DNA of 7,740 bases from Winogradskyella_A sp963966315 (GCA_963966315.1 CAWZYX010000137.1:1-7740), one strand, 5' to 3'; numbered from the stretch's first letter, positions 1 to 7,269 are shown. Numbers and translations: made by a program. The notes: generated from the letters alone by a model not told the origin.

Positions 1-219
1 CCAGAATGCTGCTTTTTCAGAGTTGGCATTGTTGTAATAACAGTCGCCTAACCGTGAAAGGACATACACACTGCTATCTCCTTTTTCAACAACTTCTTCG
101 TAGAGTTCAATAGCCTTAGCATAGCCAAAGTTATCGTAGAACTTATCCGCTAGCTTCTTCTGTGCAAAGACAGCAGAACCGCTTAAAATGAAAAGTAAAA
201 ATAATAATCTTGTTCTCAT
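1..219 (-). CDS. TPR-containing protein, probable PorE-like OmpA-family partner of PorP/SprF (N-terminus only)
   Basis: Seen: an open frame of 73 codons starts with ATG at 219 and runs off the left edge with no stop, so only the N-terminus is present. Residues 1-19 form a signal peptide (MRTRLLFLLF, then a small-residue stretch ending VFA) with likely cleavage before QKK. Residues 21-73 are helical and TPR-like: a YAKAIELYEEVVEKG helix pair is followed by YVLSRLGDCYYNNANSEKAAFW. Family knowledge: a TPR start directly downstream of a PorP/SprF gene is typical of T9SS-associated OmpA-family proteins (PorE type), which carry TPR, beta-propeller/carboxypeptidase-like and C-terminal OmpA peptidoglycan-binding parts and total about 600-700 residues. 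Context: it begins 12 bp after the PorP/SprF stop on the same strand, so co-transcription is almost certain. The OmpA domain itself lies outside the window, so the PorE-like assignment is inferred from position and the TPR start. It could instead be a plain TPR protein. Confidence 0.75.
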   Translation of the reverse strand, partial: MRTRLLFLLFILSGSAVFAQKKLADKFYDNFGYAKAIELYEEVVEKGDSSVYVLSRLGDCYYNNANSEKAAFW

Positions 220-231
220 GACCATTTGCTT

Positions 232-1167
232 TTAGAAGTATCTAGGGGATTTAATTCGTTTGCTTTTAAAGACTTCGAACATTAGTAGGAATTCATGGGT
301 GCCACTGGTGTAATTGCTAATTTCTGACAGCGGATATTCATAGGCATAACCAATTCGTAATTGTTTCGAGACCTGAAAATCCACAATTCCTCCAATGGAT
401 TCTGCATTATTGTTGATTCTGTAGCCTGCACCTGCCCAGAATTTTTCATAGAACAAAAAGTTTGCTGTTAGATCCAGTGAAGGCGCAGCTCCGTTAGTTG
501 CCTTCACCAGAAAGGCAGGTTTTAGCTTTGTGTTTTGACTCAGGTCAAAGACGGCACCTCCTGTAAAATAGTAACTAACACGCTCTACAGCAGCATAGTC
601 CTGGTTATCGCCTTCGCCTTTGTTGTAGTCTGTATTAAGCAGGCGAGGAGCAGATAATCCAAGATACCATCTGTTGGAATGCCAGTAAAGACCGGCACCA
701 ATGTTCGGGCTCCAGCGATTAGACACATCATTAAAGAAAGGATCTTCAATGATACTTGGATCGTTAAGTAACTCCGGATCCAGATTATAGTGCGTCGCCC
801 CGGCTTTTGCCCCGAAGGCTAGTTTGGTATTCTCTCCTGTTTGAATGGTATAGGAGAAGTCTGCATACAGATAAGAGAAATTTTCGTACCCAAGTTGATC
901 ATTTATAAATGAAAACCCTAAACCGATCTTTTCATTTCTCAGTGGTGAGTGAATGGACAGGGTCTGTGTTTCAGGCGCACCATCCAAGCCAACCCATTGG
1001 CTACGGTGCAATCCTACAATACTCAAAGTCTCTCTACTTCCTGCATAGGCAGGGTTAATAGAAATGGTATTGTACATATACTGGGTGAACTGAGGGAGCT
1101 GTTGCGCCATGGAGTGGGCACCTGCCATCAGCAGTATAACGAGACTTAAATTTCTAAACAGTTTCAT
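232..1167 (-). CDS. PorP/SprF family type IX secretion system outer-membrane protein
   Basis: This 311-residue protein is a predicted outer-membrane beta-barrel of the PorP/SprF family. Seen: residues 1-21 are a signal peptide (MKLFRNLSLVILLMAGAHSMA) followed by QQLPQFTQYMYN and then INPAYAGS, the N-terminal hallmark of the family. The rest consists of alternating amphipathic strands such as KIGLGFSFINDQLG, LYADFSYTI and IGYAYEYPL, and the length is typical. Family knowledge: PorP belongs to the T9SS core, while SprF-type paralogues lie next to large adhesins with type B sorting domains and are needed for export or surface attachment of that specific cargo. Context: the start is 9 bp after the stop of the giant type B substrate, and a TPR/OmpA-like gene follows 12 bp later. 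This matches a cargo-specific SprF paralogue better than the core porP, which usually sits with porK/L/M/N. Specificity for the neighbouring cargo is inference. No gene symbol is given because paralogues are numerous. Confidence 0.93.
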   Translation of the reverse strand: MKLFRNLSLVILLMAGAHSMAQQLPQFTQYMYNTISINPAYAGSRETLSIVGLHRSQWVGLDGAPETQTLSIHSPLRNEKIGLGFSFINDQLGYENFSYLYADFSYTIQTGENTKLAFGAKAGATHYNLDPELLNDPSIIEDPFFNDVSNRWSPNIGAGLYWHSNRWYLGLSAPRLLNTDYNKGEGDNQDYAAVERVSYYFTGGAVFDLSQNTKLKPAFLVKATNGAAPSLDLTANFLFYEKFWAGAGYRINNNAESIGGIVDFQVSKQLRIGYAYEYPLSEISNYTSGTHEFLLMFEVFKSKRIKSPRYF

Positions 1168-1176
1168 AGGTCAAGG

Positions 1177-4100
1177 TTATTTGTTTGTAGCAACGTAGAC
1201 AGGTCCGGCAAAAGGATCTAATCCACTGTTTCTAAGATTAACAACATAATAATAGGTACCGGTGGGTACAGTGTCTGAACCACCGACAGTTGAACCGATG
1301 TTCTGACCATTCCAGTCGTTTTGATAGTCGGTAGACTTATAAACTCGGGATCCCCAACGGTTATAAATTTCTACTTCGATCACAAAACCACAATCTTCAA
1401 TACCTCCAACTGTGAAAAAGTCGTTGAACCCATCACTATTCGCAGTAACAGCTTTAGAAATTTCCACATCTTCGGCACCACAAGACAACACTTCACAGTT
1501 TTCGACGAATATGCCAAGATTCGTATTGATGGAGCAACTTCCACCCAATTCAGTATAGTTGAATATGTACTGCGTATCCTCTTCTATGCTACTGGTATTA
1601 AATGTACTTCCTACCAGTAAGGAGGCATCGCCTTGTACAACTACCCATTCACCAGTACCCTGGTAATCTCCGGTCAAGAAACTGAAGAGATCGTAAGGTC
1701 CTTCGGTATTACACACTCTACTGTCAAAGGCTCCGGCAGTGCTATCATTGCTAACGTTTATTGTTTGAGTAAACACTGCTTCATTACCACAAGTATCTGT
1801 AACCGTCCAGGTCCTGATGATCTGGTAATCTTCAAAATCAGGCATTTGGTTGTTTTCCTCGGTAAAGGTGACATCCATTACATCGGCACATGCATCTTCA
1901 AATTGTAACTCAGGTACCTCTGGAATGGCATTACACTCCACCTCAATAAGTTCCTCAAACTCTCCAACGATCTCTGGCGCAGTTGTATCAATAACTGTAA
2001 CTATTTGAGTATGACTTGCCGTATTGCCACAGGCATCCGTTGCAATCCATGTTCTTTCAAGTAGAAACTCTCCTGCACAACTTCCTGGGGTGGAAACTTC
2101 ATTAAAACTCACAATGGCTTCACTACAATTATCAATTGCTGTGATGACCTCTGCATCTGTCAACTCAGAACATTCAACGGTTACGTCCTCAGGCAGGTCG
2201 TCCTGAAATTCTGGAGCGGTAGTGTCTGAAACATTGATGGTTTGCGTGTGAACTGTTGTATTTCCACAGGCATCTGTAGCCGTCCAGGTTCTAAGTATAC
2301 TATACTCTGTACATTCGCCAATATTTGGAGGGCTATCCGTTCCGCAACCCGATGCCATATCTCCATTGTCCAGATTGAATGGTTCTCCATTAAAGAATAC
2401 CGGTAGTGATCCCACAGACTGTGCATTTTCATCAATGATCTCAAAGGATGTTGATCCATTATAGGATAAGTAGAAGTTACCATCTTCTGTAAGGGCCATA
2501 CCACTTACATTAGTAGGAATTGAACCAATTAAGCTAGCTTGGCCGTTCTCAATTAAATAAAGATCGTGACCAGACCTTGTCGCCAGGTATAACTGTCCAT
2601 TTCTAAATTCCAGATCTGCACCATTTACAGGCACGTCTGAAGCAATGGTCGTATACGATCCTGTGGCAGGATCTACCTCAACAATTCGATCTTGATTTGA
2701 AGATCCCAAGTACAGTTTACCGTTGTAATAAGCACCACTATTGATACTGCTTAGTCCTTCATCCAATTGAATAAATCCAAGTGAATTTCCAGTTGCGGGA
2801 TCAATACGTTCTACAGACTGTCCAGAACTTAGCAAGCCGTATATAATGTTATTCTCTCCATCGTAGGCGAGATGTGCACTATAATTTCTTGTAGTTAACA
2901 ACTCTAAATTGGCAGCTCCATTCTCTACTACGAATTTGTAAAACTGCGAACCATTTTCAGAACGAACGTAGTAAGCTCTGTAGGTACATTCTTCCTGTAG
3001 ATCATTGCCTTCCAAGTCTTCAGTAATAATCTCTTCTTCGAAGCTTACCTGTGCCTCACCACAATTGTCCGTTGCCGTTAGTACTTCAGCCTCAGGGATA
3101 TCTTCACACTCTACATCTAGATCTCCCGGCAGAGCTTCAACAAACTCCGGAGCAGTTGCGTCAATTACTTCAATATTCTGAACTAATGTGGTTGTATTTC
3201 CACAGCTATCAGAAGCCGTCCACGTTCTTACAAGAGTAAAGCTGTTGTCACATGAGCCCTCTATTTGTTCCTCACTGAACGAAATACTTGCTTCTCCACA
3301 GTTATCTGTTGCGGTCAGTTCAAGAGGTTCCGGGATTTCGTCACATTCGACGCTGAGATCCTCAGGGAAACAAACCTGACCTTCATCAGAATCCGAAACA
3401 ATTGTAATTTCATCTATCAGGTTTCCAATGGAATTTGTAGATCCTGAAAGAGCCTGAAAAAGGATGACTGTAGTAGTTTGACCTTCAGGAACAGTATAAA
3501 TAAGGGTGTTTTCCTTCCAATCTTCTTCTGCAGATACTGAATAATCTGCTATGGTTACTAACTCAGAAAGGTTAGAGCCCATGAAGAGTCTCATATCGTC
3601 TGTCTGACTTGATCCAGGTCTCTTTTTATGGTAGAACTTGATAGTAAGCGTACTACCAGGTACTGTTTCGAAGTTCTGATACAGATCATCCAGATTACGT
3701 CCATTGAGTTCAAAATGATAATTCCCGCTGTAAGAGACTACACCGTTGATCTGACCAGAACGCTGAATCTCTATGGTTCCGTGATCTGCCGTAGTGCTCC
3801 ATCCTTCCACTTGATCCTGTGGAAGCTGCTGGAATCCTTGGTCAAACTCATTGGATTCAAACAATCCATTAGTGATCAAATTTCTACACGACTCATCATC
3901 AATACTTTCAAATACGGGAGGTGTGGTGTCTTGCACGCTAATAACCTGTGTGTGCTCCACACTGTTGCCGCATGCATCGGTAGCGGTCCACTGGCGAGTA
4001 ATGATCTCTTCTCCCTCACAACTACCTGCTTGAGAGCTTTCTTCGAAAATCACAGTTACCTCACCGCAGTTATCGGTTGCAGTTAATTCTTCAGCTTCAG

Positions 4101-7014
4101 GAATGGCATCGCATTCGACACTAATATCAACAGGTAAGTCTCCAACAAACTCTGGTGCAGTTTCATCTTTAATAGCGATCGTTTGTTCGTATCTGGAAGC
4201 ATTACCACAAGCATCTACAAAGCTCCATATCCTGCTGATTACATAATCATTATCACATTCACCCGGGACAATAGTGTCCTCAAATTCACCAACGATCTCA
4301 CCGTCACAATTATCTATGGCAACATAGGACAATTCAATATCTTCATTGCATTCCAAGGTGATAATACTTGGTATTTCTTCTTCTAATACAGGCGCTTCAG
4401 TATCCTGTACTGTTATGTTTTGCGTGTGGATTGTGGTATTGTCGCAAAGATCTGTTGCCGTCCAGGTTCTGACGATCACATAATTGTTCGGACAATCTCC
4501 TTCTTCAATCACTTCACTGAAGTCAACAGTTGCCTCGCCGCAATTGTCAGTAGCTGTTAGCTGAATGGGATCGGGTATATCGTTACATTCAACCGATATG
4601 TCTGCTGGCAACTCCTCATTAAACTCTGGGGCCGTTTCGTCTTTGATGACAATGGTCTGATCAAACCTTGAGGCATTACCACAGGAATCCTGAAAAGTCC
4701 ATGTTCTGTTGATAACAAAGTCATTTTCACAGTCGCCAGGAACAATAACATCCTCTGAAACTCCTATTATCTCTCCATCACAGTTATCCAGAGCAGTGTA
4801 TGATAATTCAATCTCTTCATTACATTCCAGGCTAATAATTGGTGGAATACCATCAATCACCGGGGCTTTATCATCAATAACAGTAATGATTTGCTCAACT
4901 GCACTACTGTTGCCGCAGGCATCTGTAAAGGACCAGGTTCTGAATATGGTGTATTCATTTGGACAATCTCCATTTACGATACGATCGGTAGGAACTCCAC
5001 TTATGAGACCGTTACAATTGTCAATTGCTGTGTACTCAGGGGTTCCGGAAGCACCATCGCATACGACGGTGGGATCATTTTCGTTTGTAGATGCAGTCCC
5101 ATGCTGTCCACCATCCCAGAATAAAGAGACGCCGGCAATAGCACTGCCATAATTAAAGAACAATTCTGTATTTGCACTCAATTGTGGTATTTCAAACAAA
5201 ACGGTTGATCCTACCCGCACAACAACATTGGTAATGGGTACATCTTGTTCATTTCTAATTCTAAACTTATATCCAACCAAATCACCATTTTCTTCGATGA
5301 TCTTACTTATAAAGGTGATCCGTGCAGAATTGCCTCCACCATTATAAGGTTGGGTTACTATATTACGACTACAAAAAGGATTTACATCTCCTGTGCCATC
5401 AAGCTCTTCACAGCTCAATGTGATCTCAGTCGGAATCTCCTGAGGTACTGGAGGAGTAAGGTCTTGAATACGTATGATTTGAGATGCAGATACTGTATTA
5501 CCACAATTATCAGTTGCTGTAAAGTTTCGCTGCACCACCAGTGGGCACGAAGTATCAAGAATTACATCGGTGTAAACGATACTGACTAAGTCCTGAGGGC
5601 TGTAGTTGTACTCAGAATTCAAGTCAAAAGTGCTAATGATATTTTCTGAAATATTTGGTGAAAAATCAAAAACAGCATTTCCTTGATTAATATCTCCCGG
5701 TTCACATCCTTCTAAAACGATCTCAGTAGGTACTTCAAGTTCAGGTTGATTTACACTTACCACTGTGGGGTCATTAACCGCAGCTGTGGCCGGATCATTG
5801 GAGAAAACAGGTTCATCAAAATTGTTTAAACCAATAATTGCCTGATTTGACACTTCATTCTCAAGAAAGTCACAATTGATGAGAACATCCAGTTTGAACG
5901 AAGAAATCCCTGCTGAGAGGTTAGAAATTGAAAAATCAGCAATTTGCTGCTGGTTGGATGATCCATTGATGATCATACCTCCGGTAATATCGTAGGGGTC
6001 TGAAGTAAAGGTCAGCCCCTGAGGCAGTTCATCTCTAAACACCAGGTCATTGATTTGCCTTGTGGTTCGATTGAATATGGTGAAGGTGTAAGTTACTGAA
6101 TCTCCTGTTGAGATGGCCGATACAGAAGCGGCTTTATCAATGCTAATGGTGAACGGACAAGAAGCACCGTCGTTTGTTGATACGGTATAACTTGTTGTAA
6201 TAGGTGTAATGGCACCTGTTGTAAGGTTGAAACTAACAAGTGATTCTTGCGAATTACCCTGAGGACCAATGGTTGTATTGTCTCCATATCCGATAAGCTG
6301 ACCGTTTGGTAAAAAGTACAATGCTCCGAAAATACTGTAATCACTGGTGTTTGGAGCCGGACCAACGACATTTGCCGTGGTGGTACTTATATCAATGGTG
6401 TTGAGTTGTCTCCTGACCTGGTCAAACCCATAAAACAATCCGTTATCCGGATTAATGGCCAAATCTGAAGCCACAAAGTCAACGTCCATTATCAAGTCTG
6501 AGTTTAGAGAATTAAGGTCTACTCTAAATACTTTCTTAGAACTACCGGATACGTAATAATTACCGTTAATGTCAAATACACCTGCCTGGTTGTTACCACT
6601 AATGTCCCCTGTTATGTTGCCAAGATAGGAAACATTTCCACTGGCATTCATGCGATACAGCTGATAAGGTGAGCGCGCATTGATAAAATAGAAGTGTCGG
6701 TCGATAGGGTTAACTCCCAGAGAATTAACGTTTACCGATTGAGGCACGGCAAGGTCGCCGGGTCCATCCGATACAGATAGGTTGGCAATAAAATTAAATT
6801 GCCCGTTTATGGGGTTGACCCGGAATAATATGAAATCATTCTGGGAACCAATACCCGGTTGTGGATTCTGCAGCCTTATGGTTTGATAGTATGCACCCAG
6901 GTCGCAATCTACAAGTTCATCATTATTTTGTGACCAGCTACAAAATGACAATAACAACATTAAGGTCAAGCTGAGCTTAAGTTGAAGTGTTCTAAAGTTT
7001 GAAGCATTTTTCAT
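1177..7014 (-). CDS. Giant secreted multidomain surface protein with HYR-like repeats and type B T9SS sorting domain
   Basis: A 1945-residue cargo of the type IX secretion system, probably a cell-surface adhesin or matrix protein. Domains seen in order: signal peptide 1-29 (hydrophobic 14-24, ending SWSQ); propeller-like DUF6923-type module between C37 and C286; DUF11-like domain 287-423 (GDSVTYTFTIFN, DELPQGLTF); ten HYR-like repeats 424-1758 with signatures VEC, TATDNCG, RTWTATDACGN and DTTAPEF. Three modules interrupt the array: 548-652 (beta-rich, unrecognised), 1043-1215 (DUF642 or carbohydrate-binding-like, beginning LITNGLFES) and 1343-1557 (second propeller-like module). An Ig-like linker spans about 1759-1844. 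The sorting domain is 1845-1945, with SKAVTANSDGFNDFF, EIYNRWGSRVY, NDWNG and GTYYYVV. The ATG at 7014 gives a complete signal peptide. FC before SWSQ is not a convincing lipobox, so signal peptidase I is likely. The frame is intact. The binding target is unknown; adhesion is inferred from domain types and the adjacent SprF-like gene. Confidence 0.93.
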   Translation of the reverse strand: MKNASNFRTLQLKLSLTLMLLLSFCSWSQNNDELVDCDLGAYYQTIRLQNPQPGIGSQNDFILFRVNPINGQFNFIANLSVSDGPGDLAVPQSVNVNSLGVNPIDRHFYFINARSPYQLYRMNASGNVSYLGNITGDISGNNQAGVFDINGNYYVSGSSKKVFRVDLNSLNSDLIMDVDFVASDLAINPDNGLFYGFDQVRRQLNTIDISTTTANVVGPAPNTSDYSIFGALYFLPNGQLIGYGDNTTIGPQGNSQESLVSFNLTTGAITPITTSYTVSTNDGASCPFTISIDKAASVSAISTGDSVTYTFTIFNRTTRQINDLVFRDELPQGLTFTSDPYDITGGMIINGSSNQQQIADFSISNLSAGISSFKLDVLINCDFLENEVSNQAIIGLNNFDEPVFSNDPATAAVNDPTVVSVNQPELEVPTEIVLEGCEPGDINQGNAVFDFSPNISENIISTFDLNSEYNYSPQDLVSIVYTDVILDTSCPLVVQRNFTATDNCGNTVSASQIIRIQDLTPPVPQEIPTEITLSCEELDGTGDVNPFCSRNIVTQPYNGGGNSARITFISKIIEENGDLVGYKFRIRNEQDVPITNVVVRVGSTVLFEIPQLSANTELFFNYGSAIAGVSLFWDGGQHGTASTNENDPTVVCDGASGTPEYTAIDNCNGLISGVPTDRIVNGDCPNEYTIFRTWSFTDACGNSSAVEQIITVIDDKAPVIDGIPPIISLECNEEIELSYTALDNCDGEIIGVSEDVIVPGDCENDFVINRTWTFQDSCGNASRFDQTIVIKDETAPEFNEELPADISVECNDIPDPIQLTATDNCGEATVDFSEVIEEGDCPNNYVIVRTWTATDLCDNTTIHTQNITVQDTEAPVLEEEIPSIITLECNEDIELSYVAIDNCDGEIVGEFEDTIVPGECDNDYVISRIWSFVDACGNASRYEQTIAIKDETAPEFVGDLPVDISVECDAIPEAEELTATDNCGEVTVIFEESSQAGSCEGEEIITRQWTATDACGNSVEHTQVISVQDTTPPVFESIDDESCRNLITNGLFESNEFDQGFQQLPQDQVEGWSTTADHGTIEIQRSGQINGVVSYSGNYHFELNGRNLDDLYQNFETVPGSTLTIKFYHKKRPGSSQTDDMRLFMGSNLSELVTIADYSVSAEEDWKENTLIYTVPEGQTTTVILFQALSGSTNSIGNLIDEITIVSDSDEGQVCFPEDLSVECDEIPEPLELTATDNCGEASISFSEEQIEGSCDNSFTLVRTWTASDSCGNTTTLVQNIEVIDATAPEFVEALPGDLDVECEDIPEAEVLTATDNCGEAQVSFEEEIITEDLEGNDLQEECTYRAYYVRSENGSQFYKFVVENGAANLELLTTRNYSAHLAYDGENNIIYGLLSSGQSVERIDPATGNSLGFIQLDEGLSSINSGAYYNGKLYLGSSNQDRIVEVDPATGSYTTIASDVPVNGADLEFRNGQLYLATRSGHDLYLIENGQASLIGSIPTNVSGMALTEDGNFYLSYNGSTSFEIIDENAQSVGSLPVFFNGEPFNLDNGDMASGCGTDSPPNIGECTEYSILRTWTATDACGNTTVHTQTINVSDTTAPEFQDDLPEDVTVECSELTDAEVITAIDNCSEAIVSFNEVSTPGSCAGEFLLERTWIATDACGNTASHTQIVTVIDTTAPEIVGEFEELIEVECNAIPEVPELQFEDACADVMDVTFTEENNQMPDFEDYQIIRTWTVTDTCGNEAVFTQTINVSNDSTAGAFDSRVCNTEGPYDLFSFLTGDYQGTGEWVVVQGDASLLVGSTFNTSSIEEDTQYIFNYTELGGSCSINTNLGIFVENCEVLSCGAEDVEISKAVTANSDGFNDFFTVGGIEDCGFVIEVEIYNRWGSRVYKSTDYQNDWNGQNIGSTVGGSDTVPTGTYYYVVNLRNSGLDPFAGPVYVATNK
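1180..1482 (-). other. Type B T9SS C-terminal sorting domain (gliding motility-associated type)
   Basis: This segment encodes residues 1845-1945 of the giant protein. Landmarks are ISKAVTANSDGFNDFFTVGG, then IEVEIYNRWGSRVYKS, YQNDWNGQ, PTGTYYYVVNL and a C-terminal FAGPVYVATNK with final lysine. These match the gliding-motility-associated C-terminal domain (type B sorting signal) in order and spacing. The common NGDG of the first motif is NSDG here. Type B domains usually depend on a PorP/SprF-type partner, which is encoded immediately downstream. Confidence 0.92.
1741..5745 (-). repeat. Ten-copy HYR-like (four-cysteine) protein repeat array with three inserted modules
   Basis: The first conserved cysteine of each repeat lies at residues 437, 535, 731, 810, 889, 968, 1224, 1303, 1615 and 1694. 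Where no module intervenes, the spacing in the second to tenth copies is exactly 79 residues (731-810-889-968, 1224-1303, 1615-1694). The longer gaps are explained by inserted modules at 548-652, 1043-1215 and 1343-1557. Most copies carry four cysteines, in VEC, DNC, GDC or GSC, and DACGN, so two intra-repeat disulfides are plausible. Repeat 1 is degenerate and lacks the DNC cysteine. Repeat 10 lacks the GDC cysteine and has C1709 within EDACAD at the second position. The repeat number comes from my own reading, without a profile search. Confidence 0.88.
3901..4848 (-). repeat. Tandem 474-bp (158-residue) super-repeat of two HYR-like units
   Basis: Residues 723-880 and 881-1038 align without gaps. 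Both halves comprise an A-type repeat (ECNEEIELSY or ECNEDIELSY, DNCDGEI, IVPG, CGNASR, IKDETAPEF) followed by a B-type repeat (VEC, TATDNCGE, RTWTATD or RQWTATD, QDT). The cysteine pairs C731/C889 and C810/C968 are both 158 apart. The two DNA copies are clearly diverged, so this is an older duplication of a repeat pair and not a recent slippage product. Confidence 0.8.
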
Positions 7015-7219
7015 AGAACCAATTGATTTAAAAACGTCATATCAGAATAGGTGATCCTTTTCTTTTACTTCGTCGTGCTTAAAGTGATATTGTTTATTAT
7101 CCAGCTCATAAAGAGCTCGTTGTAATTAAAATTCAGGAGGGATTCCGGGCTTTTTAGAGCGCCTTCAATGGATTTGTTAAGTTGTTTTCGACTTGGGGTC
7201 ATTTCCACTAACTTTACAG

Positions 7220-7251
7220 CAAAGCAATAGCATAAACCCCTATGAATCAAA
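7220..7251 (-). promoter_or_regulatory. Candidate Bacteroidota-type promoter of the cargo operon
   Basis: On the minus strand, TTTG (7251-7248) is followed after 20 bases by TTGCTTTG (7227-7220), which matches the -33 TTG and -7 TAnnTTTG consensus except for one base. Transcription would begin near 7213, leaving a leader of about 200 nt before the ATG at 7014. The alternative is a perfect -7 word, TAAATTTG at 7255-7248, but it has no TTG at the right distance upstream. Either reading is a motif match only. Confidence 0.35.
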
Positions 7252-7269
7252 TTTATGTGTCATGGGGTT
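7235..7269. repeat. Imperfect inverted repeat overlapping the candidate promoter
   Basis: The left arm AACCCC-T-ATGA (7235-7245) pairs with the right arm TCATGGGGTT (7260-7269): ten base pairs with a single bulged T, around a 14-base loop that contains the TAAATTTG/TTTG promoter word. No T-tract follows on either strand, so it does not look like an intrinsic terminator. It could be an operator or an RNA hairpin at the 5' end of a transcript, or it could be chance. Confidence 0.35.

Noticed and set aside
2181..2504. Same-strand out-of-frame frames at 2181-2504, 4557-4751 and 6093-6371
   Set aside because: Each sits wholly inside the intact giant frame, which shows no frameshift there; they are alternative-frame shadows.
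3628..4086. A 152-codon plus-strand open frame inside the giant gene, and similar ones at 4709-5152 and 5245-5589
   Set aside because: They lie antisense to a continuous, strongly recognisable 1945-codon gene, have no domain-like composition, and reflect the codon pattern of the repeats on the other strand.
1741..5745. Regularly spaced repeats that might suggest a CRISPR array or other non-coding repeat
   Set aside because: The period of 237 bp is in frame and reflects a protein repeat; DNA copies are diverged and there are no short identical repeats with unique spacers.
6928..7014. Lipoprotein signal in the giant protein because of a cysteine near the end of the hydrophobic stretch
   Set aside because: The residues before the cysteine are LLSF, with Phe at -1, which does not fit a lipobox; SWSQ followed by NN fits signal peptidase I cleavage.
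7103..7117. Short inverted repeat AGCTC-ATAAA-GAGCT as a terminator or operator
   Set aside because: A five-pair stem without a T-tract is expected by chance in a region of this size.
7203..7250. Upstream extension of the small intergenic frame to a TTG start at 7250
   Set aside because: The extension runs through the candidate promoter and inverted repeat and starts with a rarely used codon; the ATG at 7202 is the only sensible start if the frame is real.
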